Part shown: piece after piece, positions 22,801 to 33,031 of the stretch | Layout of the letters: every line of letters begins with the position of its first letter | Numbering within the stretch: the stretch's first letter is position 1 | DNA from: Myrica gale | Lineage: Eukaryota; Streptophyta; Magnoliopsida; Fagales; Myricaceae | Assembly (NCBI GenBank): GCA_963930655.1 | Contig: OZ005619.1 | Span: 22,529,752-22,593,751 of the forward strand | Reading direction: 5' to 3' | DNA: 64,000 nt | Notes under the pieces: model-generated | What the model was told of the DNA's origin: nothing | The model's database searches: none | What the model saw: the letters and a program-made list of their open reading frames with translations, nothing else | Made by a program: the position numbers and the translations under genes

Positions 22801-24029
22801 TCCCACTGGACCTGGTACGAGCAATCCCAACCATCAGTTAGTGTTGGCTAGGTATGTATGTTGTGATTAATGAACGTGGATGTCATTACCTTTTAGTTAG
22901 TTTCTTGCATTCTTGTTAGTCATCTGGCTATTCTATTTGGTACGCTTTTTGGAATTAAGAAATTAGCTGATAGTCCAACTTCTTATTCCTTGGCGAAAAG
23001 TGATTTCCATTGGATTCTGCCCTTGCTCTGGAAAACATGTGTTTTGTAATCGAAGTCTTGTGTAGAGTCATATTAACTTCTTGGCAGCCTCTTCGAGAGC
23101 TCCGTTGATTGGGATGTCATATGACTTGTGTTTTATATAGAAGTTGATATTTGACATCGTTCTGTACACAAATACATGAAACTTAACGACAGTTCAATAT
23201 GATAGAATAAAAGGAGTGTGGTGAAAGTGGTTTTGTGAAGCCTCCATTTTGTTGTCCTTTTCCATTTCAGCGCTGGTCAGGTCACTTTCTCAGAATGTAG
23301 ACTTCAAAATTTTTGTCTTGGTTAGCATTCAATCACTTGTTTGTAGTGACGTTACTTTCTTGCATTATATTTTGTGCTAGACTTTTTTTTTCTTTTTCTT
23401 CCTCTTTCATTTTTTGGCTCTTGCTGGCAAACACTTGAGGAAGCTGGTTCTGGGGTTAAGCAATACGATATTTCTATTAGGACAACTGATGTTTTGCGCA
23501 TGGTATTACATACAACTCTGCAACAGACAAAGCCCTATGGATAAATGCAGCTCTGTAAATAATGTAGTATTCATTCCTGTGTCAACTTTTTTGTTTTACT
23601 TGTATCATTGTTTGTTGATGGTGTTCCTGTACAGTGCTTCATTCGACTCAACAGTGAAGCTATGGGATGTGGAACTTGGGAAACTTCTCTACAGCTTGGA
23701 TGGACATAGGTACCAGTCATCGTGGCTCTGCCCTTCCATTTTTACTAGAATTAATGATAACTGTTGATATGCTTTTGGATTTTACTGATGCTTTAAATTG
23801 GAACTCCAGGGATCCTGTATATTCTGTTGCATTTAGCCCAAATGGTGAGTATTTGGCCAGTGGATCTCTTGATAGATCCATGCACGTCTGGTCATTGAAG
23901 GAAGGCAAGATTGTGAAAACATACACTGGCAATGGGGGTATATTTGAAGTTTGCTGGAACAAGGAAGGCGACAAGATTGCTGCCTGTTTCGCCAATAATA
24001 CAGTTTGTGTTTTGGATTTCAGAATGTAA
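16814..24029 (+). CDS. HOS15: HOS15-like LisH and WD40-repeat protein
   Basis: Fourteen exons join in frame to 559 residues: 16814-16874, 17691-17836, 17965-18304, 18409-18503, 18638-18684, 19228-19375, 20775-20838, 21339-21497, 21575-21696, 22267-22341, 22607-22660, 22778-22851, 23635-23709, 23810-24029. All junctions are GT-AG and phases agree. The N terminus is a LisH dimerisation motif ([14 protein letters not shown]). It is followed by a Lys/Glu/Asp/Arg-rich charged segment (about residues 85-175) and WD40 repeats from about residue 208 to the end, ending VCVLDFRM as in HOS15. In Arabidopsis HOS15, the plant TBL1 relative, works with histone deacetylases in chromatin repression, in cold response and as a CUL4-DDB1 substrate receptor. 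The protein is shorter than Arabidopsis HOS15 because the charged linker is shorter. Intron 6 (19,376-20,774) is large and contains repeat-like DNA at about 19,708-20,152. Confidence 0.93.
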
Positions 24030-24733
24030 GGTCCAAAATATGACTTAATATCTCCCGTTGCAGGCCTGATAACGAACTTTTTTTTTTTTTCTAATTCTGA
24101 TAACGAACTACTTGGTTTGTCTTCGAAATGATGGTAGAGATGATACCTTAGGTTGGGGTGATTGGGTGGGTAGGCTCTGCGTTCTAACCATAGATCAGGC
24201 ATGACTCATTTTGGTAACCTTGCTGCCTCGTGTTCACTTGATTGTCATTTAGGCTTATGTTTTGTAGGAGTGCACACTGCATACTAGTCAATTATGTACA
24301 GAATTATCAGGATTTATATTTCCAGTTCACTATTCCCACCCAATAATTGCTGTTTATAAAGTTTTGTTACCCTGTTTTATTGTCTACTTTGCTTTATATT
24401 CCTGTATTAAGTGATTCGCCCCATATATCCCAACCTTTTTAGATGCCTTCATTGTTTATGCCAAATTTTCTAGGCGAGTAGCGTCCAACAAAGAAAAATG
24501 ACCTGTGCATCATTTGCATGCCACGGAGAACTGCTGATGGTCTCCCCTGGCAAGCTTCTTTAATTCAACCTGGATTCCATTCGCATCTATGAGATGAATT
24601 TGTAGAATATGATGGCAATTGGTGTCAGATTATTAGCGGTGTAAAATTCACAGTCGAGAGTGCCGATCAATAGAAGCAGATAATTATTTTGAGTAGGAGC
24701 TTATTTCAGCAAGCGAGGTTGATATACTACAAT
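24030..24733. other. Convergent 3' flanks of HOS15-like and PPR genes
   Basis: The two genes end toward each other about 700 bases apart, so this is mostly 3' untranslated and terminator sequence. It contains a tail-only insertion at 24,066-24,109. No gene is seen. Confidence 0.6.
24066..24109 (-). mobile_element. Tail-only insertion in the HOS15-like 3' flank
   Basis: Direct repeats ctgataacgaact (24,066-24,078 and 24,097-24,109, identical over 13 bases) flank 18 bases, twelve T followed by ctaatt. Read on the minus strand this is AATTAG plus poly(A). It starts 37 bases after the stop codon and is probably transcribed in the 3' untranslated region. Confidence 0.6.
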
Positions 24734-26614
24734 TCACCAGTAATCACCACAAGAACATGAGCCGTTCTCGAAGTGGTGAAACCGGTTTCGGTCTCTCATT
24801 ACAATCTTACGTCCAGTTATCTTTGAAATCAATTTGGTCACAGCATGACAGTCCAAACATACTCGTAGGTTCTTTACAATCTTGATCGTACTTCCTGGTT
24901 GAGTACTGATTAGCCCGAAAGCAATAGCTAGCTTCTCACTGTGAACTTCAAGGGATTGTTCTTTTTGTCTCTGAGCCAAGTCATGTAATACTATTTCTGT
25001 CTGTGGGGTGTAACCGTGAGCCCTGAGCCAACCATTCATCTCCTCTAACATAACGTATACTTCTTTGCTTTTCGGGTGTCTCCTATCTCCAGCGAGAAAC
25101 TCATGTACCTTATTATTCACTTCAATCGAGCTACAACCCGGCTCCTTCTGGACACCACTCTGTTTCATCAACGTCCTCACTCTTGCCACTCCGTCCCAGT
25201 TGCCAGTGGCTGCATATATGTTAGAAAGCAGGATGTATGTTCCCGAATTTGCAAGATTCTTGGCAACCAGAAACTCTGCAATTTCCTCTCCTAAAGCGAT
25301 GTTACCGTGGAGTCTACAGGCCCCAAGCAAAGTTCCCCATAAGACAGGATCTGGATCAATCTTCATGTTTTTTACAAGTGCATATGCTTCTTCTAAATGC
25401 CCAGCACGGCCGAGAAGGTTTACCATACAGCCATAATGCTCAATCTTAGGTTGAATCTGATATTCATCTTTCATCGAACGGAAAAATTTCCATCCCTCGT
25501 TGACCAGACCGGCGTGACCACAAGCACTCAAAACGCCAATGAAGGTTATATCAGAAGGATGGTGTCCAACTGCACACATTTCGTGAAACAACTCCAAGGC
25601 ATCTCGGCTAAATCCATGCATCGCATACCCCACAATCATTGAATTCCAAGCGACGACATCTCTGTTTTTGATCCTATCAAAAACCAAACGTGCATCCTCC
25701 AGACTGCCACACTTGCTATACATATCAACCAATGCTGTACCCACATGTACATTGATGTCAATCCGATTGGTCTCTATGTAAGAATGAAGCCATCTACCAG
25801 ACTCCAAAGCCCCAAGCTGCCCGCAAGCAGAGAGCACAGACAGTACAGTCACTTCGTTAGGCTTAACTTTCGCCGCCAACATTTGTCTAAATAGTAACAA
25901 AGCCTCATTTGGCATCCCATTCTGAGTATAACCATCCATCATCACGTTCCAACAAACCACATCCCTATCCTCCATTTCCTTGAACAATACTCGGGCCTTG
26001 TCGAGCTCCCCGAGCTTGGCATAACACGTAATCATCGTCGTCAAAGACACCAAACTCTTCTCGGGCATGGTATCAAACAACTGCTCCGCAGACTTCAAAT
26101 CGCCCCCATTCGCATAAATATCAACGAGACCCGTCCTAACATATAAATCCGAATCGAACCCAAACTTGATCACTTGACAGTGAAGGGATTTTCCAGGTTC
26201 AAGTGGGCAGGATTTTAAGATCGAAGAAAAGGTGAAGCAATTGGGTTCGATACCATGACTCAGCATTTGCGCGTAGAAGAAGAGTGCTTTGTTGTGAAGA
26301 CCGCATTGTGCGTGGCTGTGAATAATGGCAGTCCAGAAGAATACACTGGGGTTGTGGGTACGTTCAAAGAGAGCCAGAGAATAGTCGAGGCGACGGAGAG
26401 AGGAGTAAGAGCGCTGGAGCTTGAAGTTCAAGACGTGGTGTTGGTGAAGCCCATGGCGGAGGAGGACAGCGTGGACTTGGAGAAGCTGGTTGATGGATTT
26501 GGACTTGTCAATAAGGAAGGCGAGTCTGTCTACTGTTAGGGATTGCCGAGTGGTGGTGATGGGCTGTGGTGGCGGCGTTGAGGGTAAGGTGGCGAAAGGG
26601 GTGGTGGAGGACAT
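24734..26614 (-). CDS. ELI1: DYW-type pentatricopeptide repeat protein, ELI1-like
   Basis: An intronless frame of 626 residues. PLS-class pentatricopeptide repeats run from about residue 50 to 450 (repeated words such as DVVCWNVMMDGYTQNG, VGTALVDMYSKCGSLEDA). An E region and a DYW domain follow. The DYW domain shows the cytidine-deaminase-like zinc motif HSE near residue 558, a CLDCH motif near residue 587, and the terminal residues GSCSCGDYW. Such proteins bind organelle RNA and direct C-to-U editing. Overall sequence resembles Arabidopsis ELI1, a chloroplast ndhB editing factor; that assignment is from memory of the family. The Ser/Thr/Pro-rich N terminus would fit an organelle transit peptide. 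No lesion is seen. Confidence 0.9.
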   Translation of the reverse strand: MSSTTPFATLPSTPPPQPITTTRQSLTVDRLAFLIDKSKSINQLLQVHAVLLRHGLHQHHVLNFKLQRSYSSLRRLDYSLALFERTHNPSVFFWTAIIHSHAQCGLHNKALFFYAQMLSHGIEPNCFTFSSILKSCPLEPGKSLHCQVIKFGFDSDLYVRTGLVDIYANGGDLKSAEQLFDTMPEKSLVSLTTMITCYAKLGELDKARVLFKEMEDRDVVCWNVMMDGYTQNGMPNEALLLFRQMLAAKVKPNEVTVLSVLSACGQLGALESGRWLHSYIETNRIDINVHVGTALVDMYSKCGSLEDARLVFDRIKNRDVVAWNSMIVGYAMHGFSRDALELFHEMCAVGHHPSDITFIGVLSACGHAGLVNEGWKFFRSMKDEYQIQPKIEHYGCMVNLLGRAGHLEEAYALVKNMKIDPDPVLWGTLLGACRLHGNIALGEEIAEFLVAKNLANSGTYILLSNIYAATGNWDGVARVRTLMKQSGVQKEPGCSSIEVNNKVHEFLAGDRRHPKSKEVYVMLEEMNGWLRAHGYTPQTEIVLHDLAQRQKEQSLEVHSEKLAIAFGLISTQPGSTIKIVKNLRVCLDCHAVTKLISKITGRKIVMRDRNRFHHFENGSCSCGDYW

Positions 26615-27652
26615 AGTAAAGCTCGCGATTTTTCTAATGAAAAATATCGCCCTAACAGCAATATTTAAGAACGGTATCTATCATATAACATTGGTGGAGA
26701 CATGTTGGTTTGGTTAAAACTTTCAGAATTTGTCAACTTTCTAAATTTATACTTAATTTTATGGGTATATTTGAGTTTAATAATTTGGGTACAAAAATTT
26801 AGGTTTAATAATAAAAAATTAATCACATAATTTTTTATTATTATAATATTTATTAAAAATCTTCTCTCTTCTCACTTTTTCACCAACTCTCATAACATAT
26901 CTTTACTTTATAATATTTCCCAAACCGGGGTCGGTCCAGGGAGCCGGGTTTGTACTTCAGGGTTGGGCCAAAAGGGTCCGACTTTAAAGAATTTTCTCGT
27001 CATTAAAAAAAAAAATTCTCAAACCCCAATACCCAAAATTTTCACCCTCAAACATACCATATATGTATATCAATACAACTCAACATTACATTTTTTATAC
27101 ACATCAATACAACTCAACAATTTTTACATGCACGTTAATAATTTTCAAACATCACTTAAATATTCTCCTTATTATTAAGATTTAACAAATTTTCTCAAAA
27201 TGAAGATATCTTTAAAGTTCTTGTACCTTGAGAATTGATGTAGTTGTTAATTGAAAAAAATCATCCATAGATAACTTTTTAACTTGTTTGACATATTGGG
27301 TTGGTGAATTGACGCATTTTATTTACGAAAAGAAACATACTCAACAATTTTAGGATATAAAAATTTCGAACAAAATAAACAAACCAACGCTATCTATAAA
27401 TAAAAGTTTATGTTAGCCACGTGCTCTTAACAAGTTAAGCATGGCCTTAATAACTACTACGAAAAGGAGAAAGGAAAAAAAATTTGCAAAATTTGATTTT
27501 CAACCCGAACCCAAGAGCCCAATGGACGTGTATTTCCTTTCCGCAGTCAGCGGAAGGCATTAAAGCATTGGGCTGAGGACTTTGCTCCCCCAGACGAGAC
27601 TAGGGTTTAAAGGCTTAAACCCTGGCTCCTGCGGATTCAAGAATTCTGAGCA
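26615..27652. other. Spacer between PPR and NFD6-like genes
   Basis: The two genes diverge, so both promoters lie here. An AT-rich repeat (about 26,745-26,920), related to 42,430-42,615, and low-complexity DNA occupy the middle. The last 100 bases are GC-richer and form the likely leader of the next gene. Confidence 0.5.
26800..26920. repeat. AT-rich repeat shared with 42,480-42,580
   Basis: Both blocks share ttttttattattataat, then atttatt..aa.at.ttctctctt and a catcaa/caccaa..t..ataaaatatctttact stretch in the same order and orientation. They are probably two copies of one non-coding DNA element. Confidence 0.5.
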
Positions 27653-28018
27653 ATGGCTTTGCGCTCCGGATCGCTGTCAAGGTCTCTGCTTTCCACCGTC
27701 AGATCGTCCACAGTCCGACGGTCATCCACCTCCTCAACCCTTCCTCGCGTCCTTCGGCCTCTGGCTGCATCTCGCCCCCACCGCCGGCCCCTCTTCTCTA
27801 CTCCAAGGTGGTTCTCCCAGTCTCTCTTTTTCTTCCTTTTTTTGAAATAAGAAAACAAACCCACTCTTACTTTGTTGCGGATTGGAAGGACTTTCGCGGG
27901 AGAGTTTGGGTGCGTTCAATCGCTGATGCCGCTGCAAAGCCCTCTTGCCGCGCCTCATCTCACTTCTCACATTTACATCAAGGCGTGCGCTTTCTGCGAG
28001 TTGTCTCAGGGTTCGTAA
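27653..28018 (+). CDS. NFD6-like small organelle protein
   Basis: Two exons (27,653-27,807 and 27,889-28,018, GT-AG, phase 2) give 94 residues. The N terminus is Arg/Ser-rich without acidic residues (MALRSGSLSRSLL), as in a mitochondrial presequence. The second exon has the family's EFGCVQSLMPLQSP, LTSH and FCELSQG words. Similar proteins are annotated as NUCLEAR FUSION DEFECTIVE 6, needed for polar nuclear fusion in the female gametophyte; the molecular role is not known. If a donor at 28,010/28,011 is used instead of reading to the TAA at 28,016-28,018, an acceptor before 28,608 would add about 40 residues. Alternative 3' ends are common in this family. The short form is chosen because it ends at the conserved motif. 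Confidence 0.7.
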
Positions 28019-31000
28019 TGTCCAGGGTGTCGCTCTTTTTCTCTTTTCCTTGTGAGTTTTTGTCGTATACTAAGTATGTTTGAGTTTGTATATTTTGCTC
28101 GGATTATAGTAGTTGACTACAATTTGTGCTAATTTTTACATTTCATCTTTATTCTTTAGTAATTTTGATAAAGTGCTAGAGGTAGTATTGATTTGTTTGC
28201 TGATTTTTTATCAATTCGCATTCATCCTGTAAGATATTGGCTTTTTCAATATTTCTCATTATAGAAAAATAGAGAGGTACGGGAAGGATCTTAGGTTGTG
28301 CATGGTGGCTATTGTGTTAAGTTTATTTGAATTAAATTCTTGATGTCGGGTGCATTGGACATGTTTGAATAACTCATTATGTCCCTGTATTGATATCACA
28401 GGTTAGCAAGGATACTATCATTTTGCGTTTTCTGAATGGTTTGCTTGAATGTGCCGGAAATGCGATTATATCTGGTTTTTCCTGTGTGTGGTTACTATCC
28501 TCGAGAGCCCAAAGCTCACACATAATCCATTTGGTTTGTACAAGGTAATGGAGGCTCTGCATCTTTAGCCACCATTGATTGGTACATAAGCACTAATTGG
28601 TTACCAGGGACTGCTTGCCAGAAGCTAATGACAATGGTAAACTTGAATTTGGAAGTCCAAAAAGTCAAATTTGGTATCTATCTCTATATATGTTACATGA
28701 GAACACTGAACACCACTTAGCCGACTTTGCATTTTTAACTGGTTTCCAATTTCAAGATGGGACTCTTATTCTTTGTTTCTTTCTTCTTCTTTTTTGTGGG
28801 GGGGGGGGGGGGGTGGAGTTGATAAGAGACTCTGGTTGGTCTAAGCAGTATGCATTTCTTGATGATGTTTGTTTTTGTAAATGGTTTAGAGTTCTTCTTG
28901 TTCAACTTTGTGGGCTGAATCATTGAGAACTATAATACAATTTTCAATGTGCTTCCAGGAATTAATACTTGCGGATGATTTGTTTTATTCTTAACTATGG
29001 ACCTAATCTCTGAGATCTTAACATTGTACTTGTATTTGATCAGCATTTGTCATGGGACATATATGGAGCTTTTCTGCTGACCAATTTTTTTTCTGGTCTT
29101 TTGTATTTTGTAGGTACTTGAGTAGACTGTTGGCTCAGCACACCAGGTGCTGTCATATGGAGTTAGAACTAGATCTTGCTGGAACTTCATGGCTTGATGG
29201 AGGGCGTTGGGAGTACGTTTCAAATGTTATTCTGATTCAGATTCAGAGTCGGTCTCTGCCCTGAGAACCGGGCAAACTGTCCTGCTTTTGATTATGAACT
29301 CATAAGGGTTCTTGGTTTGTTTAATTGAGTTTGCCATCCCTAGCCAGTGACTTTCTGGATAAATTTCACGTTGGATAGTCAACAACACTGGAAGATTTTG
29401 CAATTAACAGTATCTTTATCGAGGCCAATAATTTGTGCAATGTGATGGACTTAATGGGAAATGGTTTATATACGACTTATATCATCTGCAGGCAATTTGG
29501 TGCTTTGTTTCTGAGGAACTTTATGGCTGAGTTTGGAGTATAAATTTCTGGGTAGCTGACCTTCTCGGGATTGCTTGCAGGCTTACCATGTTGATTCTTT
29601 TTTTTTTTTGCCACTTACGATTCATTGGTTGTCTTTCTTATCAAAATAAATATTTGTTTTGAAGTTGGTTGGCTAGGTATGTATGATGCTGATTTAACGA
29701 AGTGTTTATTGTCAACTCTCATGCCAAAAATGGTGGGACTCTTTTTAAATGTATTGAGAAAATTTAATCACTTTGATTCAGAACCTTTTTTCAAGTGTAA
29801 TTGATTTCCTTTGTACGTAGGTTTCAAATAATTTTATATTGGAATTGAAGATGATCGGAACTGCGATACATCTGCTGTGGTAAAAAGATCCGGTTGATTG
29901 TTTTGAAGATAGAGCAGACTGAAGTTTATTTGGAATATCTGTTCACGTTCATGCACCCCATTGTAAACCATTTACCAACCTTTTGTTTTCTTCATTTGTG
30001 ATAGTATCCACGTTCAGCAGACAGCAGCCAAGACGTTGCTAATTGCATCATTCAACTTAACTGTACATTTTACAAATTCTGTTCACCTAGAAAGAAAATA
30101 AATAACTTATCTCCACAAGTTTGAACAGCTCTTGTTTTCTTGTTGATTCAACCCCAATCGAATTTCTGTTGAAGTTGGAGCCTGACAGGATCTTCAAATC
30201 CATAATAGAAGTTCATGTTGGATGGAGACGAGAGTTTGGCGTTTTTCCGTTGAGGAATAGTTCCCTGAAAAAATGAAATATGTTCGGGGCCTACAAATGA
30301 AATTGGATGAATAGGTACTACATTTTCCAACGTCCTTGCATATAGCTTTTCGAGAAAGAAAGATGAAACTCAAATCAACTAGTTCGACTTGTCTCTGTTT
30401 CTGTGGGAACCAGATCCAAAAGAACAGAGATGCCAAGGGTAGCAATTGGTCACTTTCGTGAAATCGATTCTGAACAAAGCCCCTCCTATTTTCACGTAAT
30501 GACCTTCCACCAAATAGAAGCACCTCAGGAATATCTCAGAATAAGCCAACAAAAAGTTTTACTTCGAGGGATTCTTGGGTACCATGAAACCAAAAGAACT
30601 GCTTTGAGACCAATATTCTTTCTAAGGAATGTACTAGCTTTAGTAATCGATAGGTTTGCGTCACTGGCTTATCATAGGCATATTTTCTTCCTCCTCGAAT
30701 CAGCACTTCCGTGGCATCCACAATTGTTGCTTGCTTGGATCTCTGTCAACAAAATGCTTTAACTGGATACCCGGATAAGACTGACTCGATATGCATACAG
30801 TAGCCAATGGAACTGCAAACCTTACCACGCATTACCTTTATCTGAAAGCCAGGTGATTACGTCACCTTCTTGTTTGTTCAGGTGCATAGATAAATACTTA
30901 GCTTTCTCCCTCTGAAGTTTTGGGGTGTATATCAGCGTTTTGTGCAGAAAAGGAAAACAAGAAAAGAATTTCAACTACTAATTATTTCTTTGTTTGGCAT

Positions 31001-32408
31001 CTCAGCAAACTTGTTACTATCCATTATTGAACTTCTTTTTCCCACTATTTTTGGCTTGTATGATACCAGTTGATATGACAAGTCTAATTTCCACGATCTG
31101 ACTCAACAATCCAACACCACAACTATTTTATCTTAATGAAGCTTCACCATCACAGCTGCCCTCGTCACGACCGTATGTGGGGGAAACTTTTTTTTTTTGG
31201 AACTTTTGGAAACAATACAGCTCATTCAGAACAACCTTCTGACATCTGAGAATAAGCGCAAGTGGTTCTCAATGCACTTCTACTGTACAAAACCAACATA
31301 TAAAGAGCCCACTACTTGAACAAACCCAGAAAGATCCTCTTGTTTCAAAAGAAACCCAACTAAGATCTGACATCTGAGAATAAGCGCAAGTGGTTCTCAA
31401 TGCACTTCTTCTACTGTACAAAACCAACATATAAAGAGCCCACTACTTGAACAAACCCAGAAAGATCTTCTTGTTTCAAAAGAAACCCAACTAAAAAAGT
31501 AAAAATATCGAAACCCCATCCCTCTTGCATACTTTTATTTTTTTTACCACCATTGTTGTCAGTTGGGCCCACGAGGTACCTCAAAATGAAGCATTGCACA
31601 GAACTTATGGACATCGAATGATATACTCACCAGTCTCTCCGACTATCTCCAGTGAAGCTTGTCATAGACTCATAGACAACTCATTTTAAAAAAGTTGCTT
31701 TTTAACCTTTACAGTACATGCGCCCTCTGTTGTGTGGTTGCAAGACATAAGAAAATTTACTTGGCAACATAGGATGAAGGAGGCAGTCAGGCAGAGTCAT
31801 ATGCTCTGCTGATTGGAGGCTTGTGGAGTATGAGACAGTCATTGACTGGTGCGGGCGGCAAAATATGATAAACAGAGTAGGGTGCTTGGTTGGGACCAAT
31901 CAACATCATTTCGTATGGCATACAAATTTACATATATAATCTGGTAGGCGTCGAGGCGAGTCCACTGTACTAAAGATCGACACATATTCATTTCTTTTAT
32001 AAAGCTTTTGAAGAGGGTGTATCTGCTCTATTTAGGATTTATATTATCTCGCGATAAGATAAAAGAGAGAGGAGGGGGGGGGGGGGGGGGTTGTAACTGA
32101 AAGTGGCACTGTCAACGGTTAAACTGCTGTCAAACATCAATCCGGACAGAATAACTTAGTTGATGCTACAGGAGAGGGAAAAAAAAAAGATAATGAGCGA
32201 ATCCTAAGCTTGATAAGGCCAGCACTACAAAAGCATTGCCCACATAATTAAGCATCCCCAAGGTGGGAGCACAAGCGATAATTGAGATGAAACTCAATGA
32301 TCCACTGCCACTCCCTTCCCTTTATTATACCTCTCTTTCTGGCCATTAACTTTCTCTTTGGATTATTCCTATTTAACAGCAAGCACCCCACATATTCAAG
32401 CCTCTCTC
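28019..32408. other. Spacer with possible 3' exons of the NFD6-like gene
   Basis: Poly(T) and poly(G) runs occur (16 G at about 28,798-28,813; 14 or more G at about 32,077-32,090). The stretch 30,148-30,762 is unusually open on both strands but gives no protein I recognise. A near-identical tandem duplication lies at 31,238-31,494. No gene is supported. Confidence 0.4.
31238..31494. repeat. Near-identical 128-base tandem duplication
   Basis: Units 31,238-31,365 and 31,366-31,494 begin tctgacatctgag and end caactaa. They differ by one 3-base insertion (cttcta versus cttcttcta) and about one substitution, so the duplication is young. Confidence 0.9.
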
Positions 32409-32415
32409 TATAAAA
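32409..32415 (+). promoter_or_regulatory. TATA box of the zinc-finger gene
   Basis: TATAAAA lies 41 bases before the start codon, after a CT-rich tract. This implies a very short 5' leader of roughly 10-20 bases. Confidence 0.55.
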
Positions 32416-32455
32416 TCCTCAATATAGACTTCTGAAGATTGAAATTGTTGCTGCT

Positions 32456-33031
32456 ATGACTTTCCAGGAGGAAGAAGCAAACAAGATATCACATAACAAC
32501 CAAGATGCCGACTCCAAAACAAGTGACGATAATGAAATTGTCGCTGGAGATGATGACCTCGGGGAATGGCTGAGTTTGGGCCTCAACAGAAACAAGTCCT
32601 TCACTGATGGGGATTCTGATTCCCAGTCAAAACCTGCCAGTAACAAGGTTTTCTCATGCAACTTCTGCATGAGGAAGTTTTTCAGTTCGCAAGCCTTGGG
32701 TGGTCACCAAAATGCACACAAAAGAGAAAGAGGAGCTGCCAAAAGGTACCAGTCTCACAAGACGACGATGACATCAATGGGGTTTCCCTTCAGTCCTATA
32801 ACGACTCGATCACTGGGTGTCCAGCCTCACTCCCTTGTGCGCAAGCCCAATAGAGAAGGCTCGGCCGTGGTAGCAAGATTTAGGGATGCCAACGCTAGGC
32901 TTGGGATGGCATGGACACCCTTCGTGCTAGAAGAAGCAATGGATTTGATTTGGCCAGGTAGCTTTCGCGCGAACAGATTCCCAGAGCAATCTTCTGACGC
33001 ACCTAAGCTTGACTTAAATCTTCGGCTGTGA
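32456..33031 (+). CDS. Single C2H2 zinc finger protein with EAR motif, ZFP4/ZFP7-like
   Basis: An intronless frame of 191 residues. An acidic N terminus is followed by LGEWLSLGLNR, then one plant-type finger at about residues 66-86: C-x2-C-x12-H-x3-H with the QALGGH signature and the following QNAHKRER. The last seven residues are LDLNLRL, an EAR repression motif (LxLxL type) that recruits TOPLESS-type corepressors in characterised proteins. The architecture matches Arabidopsis ZFP1/3/4/7 and KNUCKLES-class regulators of trichome, abscisic acid or floral development. I cannot say which ortholog it is. It should act in the nucleus as a transcriptional repressor. Confidence 0.88.
   Translation: MTFQEEEANKISHNNQDADSKTSDDNEIVAGDDDLGEWLSLGLNRNKSFTDGDSDSQSKPASNKVFSCNFCMRKFFSSQALGGHQNAHKRERGAAKRYQSHKTTMTSMGFPFSPITTRSLGVQPHSLVRKPNREGSAVVARFRDANARLGMAWTPFVLEEAMDLIWPGSFRANRFPEQSSDAPKLDLNLRL

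Noticed and set aside
31185..31215. Another tail-only insertion around the T run
   Set aside because: The flanking words (ggaaact and ggaactt) match over only a few bases, too short for a target duplication.
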